Shown here in pieces: positions 1-5,160 of a stretch of 11,251 nucleotides of DNA (positions are counted from its first letter, which is position 1; each line of letters begins with the position of its first letter). Source of the DNA: Spirochaetaceae bacterium (GTDB lineage Bacteria > Spirochaetota > Spirochaetia > Treponematales > Breznakiellaceae); NCBI GenBank assembly GCA_031280115.1, contig JAITHF010000190.1, positions 1 to 11,251 on the forward strand. The letters are read 5' to 3'. A program made the translations under genes and the position numbers. The notes under the pieces were generated by a model, which worked only from the letters and a program-made list of their open reading frames with translations, did not search any database and was not told where the DNA came from.

Positions 1-288
1 TAATTCGTTATATACTAATGATTTATGCAGGGGCGGGACCGTTTTTTGGTTCCCCAAAAACTTTATTTGGGTACCCAAAAAACTTGTTTGGGGCACCGGG
101 AAACTTATTTGGGTACCCAGAAAACTTATTTGGGTACCCAGAAAACTTATTTGGGTACCCAAAAAACTTATTTGGGTACCCAGAAAACTTATTTGGGGCC
201 CCAAAAAACCAGTTTTCCTGCCGGGGTCTGTTGGTATCGTATGAATTATCGGCGCTTTCGCGCCTCTTTGAAGAAGATGTGGAGGGTC
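1..288 (+). repeat. Repeat copy A, core (5' truncated by window edge)
   Basis: MITE-like core in what I define as forward orientation. It begins inside the left terminal repeat (TAATTCGTTATA at 1-12), carries an eight-centre 21-base array (48-202), and ends with a complete right terminal repeat at about 243-288. That terminal repeat reads GAATTATCGGCGC, then a small hairpin GGCGC-TTTC-GCGCC (251-264), then TTTGAAGAAGATG and GGAGGGTC. Its reverse complement matches the left ends of B1 (2202 on) and B2 (2622 on) and the right end of C (ending 11218). No transposase is present. The open frames across it are by-products of a period divisible by three. Confidence 0.8.
48..202 (+). repeat. Tandem 21-bp palindromic array, 8 centres (copy A)
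   Basis: Eight palindromic or near-palindromic 8-base centres start at 48, 69, 90, 111, 132, 153, 174 and 195, exactly 21 bases apart. Centre types are GGTTCCCC (first), GGGTACCC (five copies), GGGGCACC (third) and GGGGCCCC (last). Between centres is an A/T-rich linker containing AACTTATTT. Several units extend to the 14-base palindrome TTTGGGTACCCAAA. Every position repeats with no unique spacers. The order of first and last centre types is the same as in the array at 2285-2440. Confidence 0.93.
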
Positions 289-302
289 TTAGCCCCTCCA
301 CG

Positions 303-430
303 CCACCCATAAAGGCTTCATGCGTTGCGCCAGTGCGCCTGCGAATTCCGCTGAGGCGCCGCTTCGGGGTTGTGACTAAAATCACGAACCCGCTCGCCGC
401 AGGAAGCACCTGAAACCCCCTATGGGGGTT
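303..430 (-). repeat. Conserved flanking cassette, copy A
   Basis: Read on the minus strand from 430 downward, this matches 1935-2061 and 10873-11000 on the plus strand. The shared order is: a C-run/G-run hairpin; GTGCTTCCTGCGGCGAGCGG; TTTAGTCACAACCCCGAAG; CGCAGGCG; and GCATGAAGCCTTTATGGGTG. Copy A differs mainly around the GAAGGATGCGCC segment, where it has GAAGCGGCGCC. It adjoins the right end of the core, with a junction hairpin GGAGGG-TCTTAGC-CCCTCC (281-299). Confidence 0.8.
414..430 (-). terminator. Terminator-like hairpin overlapping the HD-GYP gene stop
   Basis: AACCCCC-TAT-GGGGGTT is a seven-pair stem with a three-base loop. On the minus strand it starts within the TAA stop of the response regulator gene (429-431) and is followed by TTTC, so the T tract is short. 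It is also the outer edge of the conserved cassette; related hairpins sit at the same cassette position at 1935-1947 and 10873-10886. Termination is likely on structure but the weak T run keeps confidence moderate. Confidence 0.55.
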
Positions 431-1490
431 ACTGATTGTCTTGGGAGATTTGCTTGAACGTGTCCGCCACCGCGAAAAAAGCATCCGTAAGAAGCGGGTC
501 GAACTGGGTGCCCCTGCCCTCTTGTATGATGTTAAGCGCTTCGTCATAGGACATGGCCGCTTTGTACACTCTGGCGCACACCAGCGCGTCGTATACGTCA
601 ACCAGCGACACAATCCGGGCGGAAAGAGGGATAGTATCCCCCGCAAGCCCTCTTGGATACCCGTTGCCGTCAAACCGCTCGTGGTGGCAGAAGCAAATGT
701 CCCGGCAGTGCTGTAGATATATCCCGTCCGTGTTGGTCAGAATAGACTCGATGATGTTTTTCCCGATAGTGGTGTGGGTCTTCATAATTTCAAACTCCTC
801 ATGGTCAAGGCGCCCCGGTTTAAGGAGTATTTTGTCGGGAATGCCTATCTTGCCTACATCATGGAGCGCCACTGATTTATTGATAATGTCCGGCTCAAGG
901 GTGTGCAGCTCCTCAGCGTAAGAGAGGGAAGAGTCCAGCACGTAATCAATGAGGGCTTTGGAGAAAAGCTGGGTGCGCTTTACATGGCTTCCGGACTCAA
1001 GGTTACGGTACTCGATAATGTTCGCCATAGTCTGCAAGGTGTTGTTCAGGGTCAGCGTAATCTCCGCGGCTTTTTCAGCCACCATAGCCTCAAGGCTGTC
1101 GCTGTAATTTTTTAACTCGATCTGGTTTTTCACCCGCAGTTTCACAATTTCCGGCAGAAAAGGCTTGGAGATAAAATCAACCGCGCCGGCAGAGAGGGCT
1201 TCGGTTTCGGAGTCCGACGTGGTGATAAAGATCACAGGAATACGGCGCAGGGCCCGGTCGGTTTTCATGACTTCCAGCATTTCGTAGCCGTTCATCTCCG
1301 GCATAAACACATCAAGGAGAATGATTTTGGGAAGCACCGGAATACGGTGCAGCACCTCAAGGGCGCGGACGCCGTTTCCCGCGCTTATGACCGTATAGCT
1401 GTCCTTAAGGATTTCCTCAAGGATCATAATGTTCATGTCCACATCGTCGACTACCAGCACGATGGGCCTTGTGTTGCCGGCATTACCCAT
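429..1490 (-). CDS. Response regulator with HD-GYP domain (probable c-di-GMP phosphodiesterase)
   Basis: The 353-residue protein has an N-terminal receiver domain (about 9-125): acidic pair D15-D16, phospho-acceptor D60 in IILLDVFMPEMNG, T90, and K109 in the SKP motif. A helical linker (about 126-155) leads to an HD-GYP domain (about 156-350): H169 in ESGSHVKR, the HD pair H210-D211 in ALHDVGKIGIPD, H239, the signature HHERFDGNGYP (269-279), and D298 in SLVDVYDAL. HD-GYP proteins with this complete motif set hydrolyse cyclic di-GMP; RpfG is the model for the receiver/HD-GYP order. The start chosen is ATG 1490, eight residues before the receiver begins, overlapping the upstream HPt stop by 8 bases, which suggests translational coupling. 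An in-frame start at 1553 is possible but would add 21 residues lying wholly within the HPt gene. No histidine kinase is encoded nearby, so the phosphoryl donor is unknown. Confidence 0.92.
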   Translation of the reverse strand: MGNAGNTRPIVLVVDDVDMNIMILEEILKDSYTVISAGNGVRALEVLHRIPVLPKIILLDVFMPEMNGYEMLEVMKTDRALRRIPVIFITTSDSETEALSAGAVDFISKPFLPEIVKLRVKNQIELKNYSDSLEAMVAEKAAEITLTLNNTLQTMANIIEYRNLESGSHVKRTQLFSKALIDYVLDSSLSYAEELHTLEPDIINKSVALHDVGKIGIPDKILLKPGRLDHEEFEIMKTHTTIGKNIIESILTNTDGIYLQHCRDICFCHHERFDGNGYPRGLAGDTIPLSARIVSLVDVYDALVCARVYKAAMSYDEALNIIQEGRGTQFDPLLTDAFFAVADTFKQISQDNQ

Positions 1491-1845
1491 ATTGTTGCAG
1501 TACCATATCAATAGCGGCGAGGGTTTCGTCAAAGCACGCCTTAATCCGCTCAAGGGATTCAGGGTCGGGCGCTTTATTTTTTATCTGGGTTTCCACCTCG
1601 AGGCTTTGTTTGAAAAGCTCGGTCAAGGACAGATTAGCCGCGGTGCCTTTCAAGGTATGGGCCAAAACCTGCGCCTTCTCGTAGTCCCCTGCTGAGGCTG
1701 CGGCCACAAGGTCGCCCACTTTCGTATCGAAATCGATCTTAAACTTATTCAGCAGCCTTACATACAGCGCGGTGTTATGCATCACCCGCTTTAGCCCTTC
1801 CGCCTGATCCACATAGATAGCAGGTTTCCCGTCATGTTCCGCCAT
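1483..1845 (-). CDS. HPt (histidine phosphotransfer) domain protein
   Basis: A 120-residue stand-alone HPt protein. The family shuttles a phosphoryl group between receiver domains through one histidine on a four-helix bundle. The active-site helix is visible as LAHTLKGTAANL, with phospho-acceptor H63 followed by the conserved K66-G67. Length fits a single HPt domain with no extra module. The start is well supported: AAGGAGG lies 8 bases before ATG 1845. It overlaps the receiver/HD-GYP gene by 8 bases, so the two probably form a relay in which this protein phosphorylates D60 of the regulator. The donor, a hybrid kinase, is not in the window. It is acidic in the C-terminal half and has no signal peptide, so it is cytoplasmic. 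Confidence 0.9.
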   Translation of the reverse strand: MAEHDGKPAIYVDQAEGLKRVMHNTALYVRLLNKFKIDFDTKVGDLVAAASAGDYEKAQVLAHTLKGTAANLSLTELFKQSLEVETQIKNKAPDPESLERIKACFDETLAAIDMVLQQYG

Positions 1846-1896
1846 TGGATCTTCCTCCTTATAACTTTTACGGTTACACTCATACGCCCTCTTTGG

Positions 1897-1925
1897 ATAA
1901 TAGTCGTTTTACATGATATAGTCCA
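1897..1925 (-). promoter_or_regulatory. Possible sigma-70-type promoter for HPt/HD-GYP operon
   Basis: On the minus strand TGGACT (1925-1920) and TATTAT (1902-1897) are 17 bases apart, about 50 bases upstream of the HPt ATG. The -10 matches 5 of 6 consensus bases, the -35 only 4 of 6. It lies directly against the edge of the B1 repeat cassette, so the repeat ends just where the promoter begins. Confidence 0.4.
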
Positions 1926-1934
1926 CCCCCTTCG

Positions 1935-2061
1935 CCCCCTGCGGGGGATTCACGTGCTTCTTGTGATGCGAGGGTTTGCAAGTTTAGTCACAACCCTGAA
2001 GGATGCGCCTCATCGGACTTCGCAGGCGGAAGGGCGCGGCGCAGGAAGCCTTAGTGGGGGG
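1935..2061 (+). repeat. Conserved flanking cassette, copy B1
   Basis: Plus-strand copy of the cassette also seen at 303-430 (minus) and 10873-11000 (plus). It opens with CCCCC-TGC-GGGGG (1935-1947), followed by GTGCTTCTTGTGATGCGAGG, AGTTTAGTCACAACCCTGAA, GGATGCGCC and GCAGGCGGAAGGGCGC. It is more diverged than copies A and C in the first part. Here the cassette is followed by the 75-base repeat and then by the left end of a core, whereas A and C have the right end of the core next to it. A partial second copy of its distal part lies at about 2505-2543. Confidence 0.75.
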
Positions 2062-2131
2062 TTTGGGGGCAGCCGTAGGCTGTTCCCTTACGGGAAGTTC
2101 GCAAAAGAAGGCGCGAAACATGAAGCGCCGG
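2057..2131 (+). repeat. 75-bp direct repeat, first copy
   Basis: This stretch begins GGGGGTTTGGGGGCAGCCG and ends ATGAAGCGCCGG. It recurs at 2539-2613 with a single mismatch (AAGGC here, AAGGA there), 482 bases downstream. Such identity indicates a recent duplication or gene conversion. Within it, GCCGTAGGC and CCCTTACGGG are short inverted repeats. TTTGGGGGC (2062-2070) is the inverted complement of GCCCCCAAA at 2201-2209, bracketing the segment before the B1 core. Confidence 0.9.
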
Positions 2132-2201
2132 CAGCCGAAGGCTGTTTCAGCAATCGTCGTTTGCACTATGAGCCGCAAAACATGAAGCGCTGATAAAAGA
2201 G

Positions 2202-2480
2202 CCCCCAAATTCTCTTCAAAGAGGCGCGCAGCGCCGATAATCCGTTATAACACAATGATTTATGCGGGGGCAGGATAGTTTTTTGGTTCCCCCGGAAACT
2301 TATTTGGGGCCCCAAAAAACTTTTTTGGGGAACCGGGAACTTTATTTGGGTACCCTCGGAACTTATTTGGGTACCCCGGAAACTTATTTGGGGCCCCAAA
2401 AAACTTTTTTGGGTACCCCGGAAACTTTATTTGGGGCCCCAAAAAACCGGTTTTCCTGCCGCGCTTTGTTAGTATATAGA
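2202..2480 (+). repeat. Repeat copy B1, core
   Basis: Forward-orientation core. The left terminal repeat starts CCCCCAAATTCTCTTCAAAG with hairpin GGCGC-GCA-GCGCC (2223-2235), then GATAATCCGTTATA and ATGATTTATGCGGGGGCAGG. The eight-centre array spans 2285-2440. It ends with the right-side segment AAACCGGTTTTCCTGCCGCG, but the distal right terminal repeat with its hairpin is missing, replaced by an A/T-rich stretch (2478-2494). So this copy is 3' truncated. About 900 bases between the HPt gene and the permease are filled by B1 and B2 together, with no credible gene. Confidence 0.8.
2285..2440 (+). repeat. Tandem 21-bp palindromic array, 8 centres (copy B1)
   Basis: Centres start at 2285, 2306, 2327, 2348, 2369, 2390, 2411 and 2433: seven steps, six of exactly 21 bases and the last of 22 because of one extra T. 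Types are GGTTCCCC, GGGGCCCC, GGGGAACC, GGGTACCC (three), GGGGCCCC and GGGTACCC in mixed order, ending with GGGGCCCC. TTTGGGGCCCCAAA is a perfect 14-base palindrome here. The number of centres equals that of the array at 48-202 although the individual centres differ. Confidence 0.93.
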
Positions 2481-2538
2481 AAAATATATTTGTGCTATGA
2501 GCCGCCGGCGGAAGGGCGCTGCACAAGCCGCCTTTAGC

Positions 2539-2613
2539 GGGGGTTTGGGGGCAGCCGTAGGCTGTTCCCTTACGGGAAGTTCGCAAAAGAAGGAGCGAAA
2601 CATGAAGCGCCGG
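2539..2613 (+). repeat. 75-bp direct repeat, second copy
   Basis: Second copy of 2057-2131 with one mismatch, placed again just before a left core end. It is preceded by about 40 bases resembling the distal part of the conserved cassette (GGCGGAAGGGCGC at 2507-2519). The order partial cassette, 75-mer, core left end therefore repeats the B1 arrangement, so B1 and B2 are a tandem pair. Confidence 0.9.
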
Positions 2614-2621
2614 TAAAAAAG

Positions 2622-2804
2622 CCCTCCAAATTCTCTTAAAGAGGCGCGCAGCGCCGATAATTCGTTATATACTAATGAGTTATATGGGTGCATGATAGTT
2701 TTGTATAATACCCGCGAAAGTTTTGTTGAGATAAACGAAGTCTTTGTTGTGACCCGCAAAAGTTCTGTGGGGGTAAACAAAGTCTTCGCGGGTGCCAACA
2801 AAAA
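2622..2804 (+). repeat. Repeat copy B2, core with diverged array
   Basis: The left terminal repeat (CCTCCAAATTCTCTTAAAGA, hairpin GGCGC-GCA-GCGCC at 2643-2655, GATAATTCGTTATATACTAA) is nearly identical to the other copies. The array that follows (2695-2799) keeps the 21-base period but not the palindromic centres: five units begin at 2695, 2716, 2737, 2758 and 2779, roughly AAAGTYTTGTTG plus either ATAAAC or ACCCGC. No right terminal repeat is visible; the copy runs straight into the terminator of the permease gene. Confidence 0.75.
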
Positions 2805-2818
2805 GCGCTCAGGGCGCT
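2800..2818 (-). terminator. Rho-independent terminator after the permease gene
   Basis: On the minus strand AGCGC-CCTGA-GCGCT is followed by a run of T (TTTTTG). The first arm overlaps the TAG stop of the permease (2817-2819). The five-pair GC-rich stem directly followed by five T (one shared with the stem) is a standard intrinsic terminator shape and marks the end of the TPR/TPR/permease transcript. Confidence 0.65.
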
Positions 2819-3785
2819 ACCAGCGGATGGTGCCTTTTTGCCAGACCAGTATCCGGTTGCGGATTTTAAGCTGGATGCCGATAAGATAAGAAAACGTAAC
2901 GGCAATCACAATAAGCGCGGCGTATACGTTGGGGTACGCCAGAGTCTCCCGCTGCCAGTTAATATACCAGCCGATACCGAACTTGCACCCTATCATCTCG
3001 GCGGCCATAAGGGTCAGAAAACACGCCGACGTGCCGTTAAATATGCCGGCGAAAACACTGGGAGCCGCTGCCGGAAGCGCGATGGAGAGAATGTTCCGCA
3101 ACGCGCCGGCGCCTAAGGTGCTTGACACCTCGAAATAACTCTTACGCACGTTGATAATGCCGGAGCTGGTCAGTACCGCCGTGGGAAACCAGACGCCCAG
3201 AGCGATAAGGAACACGCTCGCGTCAGCGGGCTTAAAAAAGATAACCAGCGCGACGGGTATCCACGCGGTTGACGGGATAGGCCCTATTATTCGTATAAAA
3301 GGCATAATCCAGTAGTTGCAGCGCTGGCTCCAGCCTATGAGGGTGCCGGTTACCACCCCCAGCACCGCGCCTATGAGAAAGCCCCCCACAAGAAGGCGCA
3401 GAGAATAGGCAAGGCACTTGAGCAGGAACAGCCAGTCTGTGAGGAAGACGGCGATAATCCGCTCAGGCGCCGGAAAGTACAGGCTCGGAATGAGGTTGAG
3501 CTTGATGGTGATAAGGTCGTACACCCCCAGAAGCAGGAACGCGGCGCCGAGAAACGGGGACTTAAACGACAGGCGCTCCCGCCAGTTCCGGGAAAACACG
3601 CACGCTGCCGCGGCAATGCCGAACCCCGCCATAAGCAGGACAAGAAGGCCGCTGAAATAGGGCAGAACCTTTACCATATAGCGCGTATTCACCGGCAGGA
3701 GGCGGTGGATTCCAAACACCGCCCCCAGGGAAGCAAGGGGTATCAAGGTACGCCAATCAATAACCAGTTTTTCTCCGTTATTCAT
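2817..3785 (-). CDS. ABC transporter permease, SsuC/TauC/NrtB type
   Basis: A 322-residue integral membrane protein with about eight hydrophobic segments (roughly 11-32, 38-64, 76-95, 121-153, 160-185, 189-211, 238-265, 288-306). The C-terminal two thirds match the BPD_transp_1 permease family used for sulfonate, taurine, nitrate or related anion uptake: GPIPSTAWIPVALVIFF (168-184) and an EAA-type loop, EVSSTLGAG followed by ALPAAAPSVFAGI (219-248), which docks on the ATPase. The first two or three segments are an N-terminal extension beyond the usual length of about 250 residues. An in-frame GTG at 3815 exists, but the purine-rich AAGAAAGGAG lies inside that extension and precedes ATG 3785 by about 11 bases, so 3785 is chosen. 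No ATPase or substrate-binding protein gene is adjacent; the substrate cannot be inferred. Confidence 0.85.
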   Translation of the reverse strand: MNNGEKLVIDWRTLIPLASLGAVFGIHRLLPVNTRYMVKVLPYFSGLLVLLMAGFGIAAAACVFSRNWRERLSFKSPFLGAAFLLLGVYDLITIKLNLIPSLYFPAPERIIAVFLTDWLFLLKCLAYSLRLLVGGFLIGAVLGVVTGTLIGWSQRCNYWIMPFIRIIGPIPSTAWIPVALVIFFKPADASVFLIALGVWFPTAVLTSSGIINVRKSYFEVSSTLGAGALRNILSIALPAAAPSVFAGIFNGTSACFLTLMAAEMIGCKFGIGWYINWQRETLAYPNVYAALIVIAVTFSYLIGIQLKIRNRILVWQKGTIRW

Positions 3786-3819
3786 ACAGTAATATGCTCC
3801 TTTCTTAAAATACACAGTT

Positions 3820-3853
3820 TTTATAAGTATTATGATTCAAGAAAAATTGTCAA
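3820..3853 (-). promoter_or_regulatory. Possible promoter for the permease gene
   Basis: Minus-strand TTGACA (3853-3848) is a perfect -35 hexamer lying in the 79-base gap after the TPR gene stop. The A/T-rich stretch after it contains CATAAT (3834-3829, spacing 13) and TATAAA (3825-3820, spacing 22). Neither spacing is the usual 16 to 18, so the -10 is uncertain. The gene may be both read through from upstream and transcribed from here. Confidence 0.3.
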
Positions 3854-3864
3854 GAGGGGTCCGG

Positions 3865-5160
3865 TTAAGGACGCAACGCAAGGGCGCGGTTTTCTCCGGC
3901 GTAAGGATGGTTGGGATTGAGGCTGAGGGCGCGGCCATAGTCAGCAAGGGCGCTTTCACGGTCGCCTTTAAGATAATAGACGTACCCCCGGTTGTTAAAG
4001 CCGTCGGCAAATAACGGGTCTATGCCAAGGGCTTTGGTATAATCGGCCAGGGCCTGGTCATACTCGCCGCGCTGCCGGTACGCAAGCCCCCGGTTATTAA
4101 GCGCCGCCACATAGTCCGGCTTGAGGCGCAGGGCTTCGGTGTAATCAGCAAGGGCCTTGTCGAAGTGTTTTTGGTTGAAATGCGTAAGGCCCCGGTTATA
4201 AAACGCGCCGGCATAGGCCGGCGCCAGGGAAAGGGTTTCGGCCTCCTCATCCCCGCCGGCGCCCCGGGCCTGCTTAAACCGGTATTCCTCATCAAAGGGG
4301 GCAAGGCGGTACGACGGGTTGAGCCTGACCGCTTCGGTGTAATCCGCAATGGCCCGGTCATGTTTGCCGGTGTAACTATAGGCCGCGCCGCGGTGGAGGA
4401 ACGCCGCGGCGAAGTCCGGTTTTGCCCGGACAGCCTCGTTATAATCTGCCAGGGCCTGATCGTACCGCTCCAGCGCCGCATAGACCCGGGCCCGGCCGTA
4501 GCGGGCCTCAAGGTTGGCCGGCTCCAGCCGCAACGCCCCGGTGTAATCCGCAAGGGCTTCCGCGTAGGCCCTGACCGCGCGATAGGAGCCGCCGCGGTTG
4601 ACCAGGGCCTGCACAAAGCGCGGGTTAAGGCGGAGGGCCGCGCCGAAATCCGCGAAAGCCCTGTCATGCCGGCCCTGGCGCGCCAAGGCTATGCCCCTGC
4701 CGTTAAACGCCGCCGCATACGCGGGATTTTGCGCGATAGCCTGGGTAAAATCCTCGACCGCCTTATGGTAAATCTGTTTTTTGGTATACGCGGCGCCGCG
4801 GTTATAAAAGCCCACGCCGGACGCGGGATCGAGCCGGATAACTTCGCTGAAGTCCGCGATAGCTTCGTCATACCGGCCTGCGCCGCCGTAGGCGCTCCCC
4901 CTGCCGTTAAGGGCGCCGGTATGTTCGCTGTCAATCGCGAGCGCCTCGGTAAACGCCGCTGCCGCAAGATCATAGGCGCCGGCGGCATAGTGCGCCCTGC
5001 CGCGGGCATAAAACGCCGCCGCGTCCTCTGCCGTGGCCCAAAGGGGCATCACCGCCAGCGCCGCCGCCAGCGCCGTGCGCCTCTTTCTCCCAAAGCCGGC
5101 GGCCCGGGGCGCCGCCGGTCTTTTAGGCGTCAGGCTGATCTTCTGCGGCGTGGGCGCCAT
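3865..5160 (-). CDS. Secreted TPR-repeat protein (second of the pair)
   Basis: A 431-residue protein made almost entirely of tetratricopeptide repeats. The N-terminus has a long basic region with GFGRKRR, a hydrophobic stretch TALAAALAVMPLW and a likely signal peptidase I site after ATA (residue 44), so export is probable. About ten 34-residue TPR units follow, recognisable by FYNRG/ALNNRG starts, YDxAxADYxxAL helices and LxPxY ends. An extra segment of about 35 residues rich in charged residues (LAPFDEEYRFKQ... region, about 285-320) separates repeats seven and eight. TPR arrays are protein-binding scaffolds; no catalytic domain is visible. ATG 5160 lies 38 bases inside the end of the upstream TPR gene with no clear Shine-Dalgarno, so translation may be coupled. 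The open frame continues far upstream, but that part is the upstream gene read in another frame. A permease gene follows 79 bases downstream. Confidence 0.85.
   Translation of the reverse strand: MAPTPQKISLTPKRPAAPRAAGFGRKRRTALAAALAVMPLWATAEDAAAFYARGRAHYAAGAYDLAAAAFTEALAIDSEHTGALNGRGSAYGGAGRYDEAIADFSEVIRLDPASGVGFYNRGAAYTKKQIYHKAVEDFTQAIAQNPAYAAAFNGRGIALARQGRHDRAFADFGAALRLNPRFVQALVNRGGSYRAVRAYAEALADYTGALRLEPANLEARYGRARVYAALERYDQALADYNEAVRAKPDFAAAFLHRGAAYSYTGKHDRAIADYTEAVRLNPSYRLAPFDEEYRFKQARGAGGDEEAETLSLAPAYAGAFYNRGLTHFNQKHFDKALADYTEALRLKPDYVAALNNRGLAYRQRGEYDQALADYTKALGIDPLFADGFNNRGYVYYLKGDRESALADYGRALSLNPNHPYAGENRALALRP

Noticed and set aside
48..202. CRISPR array
   Set aside because: The units are contiguous 21-mers with no unique spacers, and there are no cas genes in the window.
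18..673. Open frames on both strands across array A with a seven-residue repeat (for example LFGYPEN or NKFSGYP)
   Set aside because: The 21-base period is seven codons, so any stop-free unit is open in that frame throughout the array. Three frames on two strands are open at once, none has a ribosome site, and the frames run into unrelated sequence.
1984..2208. Opposite-strand frame shared by cassette copies (PPIKASCVAPFRLR-like)
   Set aside because: The similarity follows from DNA conservation of the cassette; copies differ by indels and lack ribosome sites, so I do not call a gene or a gene remnant.
2166..2586. Open frames through array B1 with GTQ/GYP heptad-like repeats
   Set aside because: Same reason as for array A; the extra T at the last unit shifts the frame without loss of array structure, which argues against coding.
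3786..3815. GTG start for the permease
   Set aside because: It would place the purine-rich ribosome-site sequence inside the coding region; ATG 3785 fits better.
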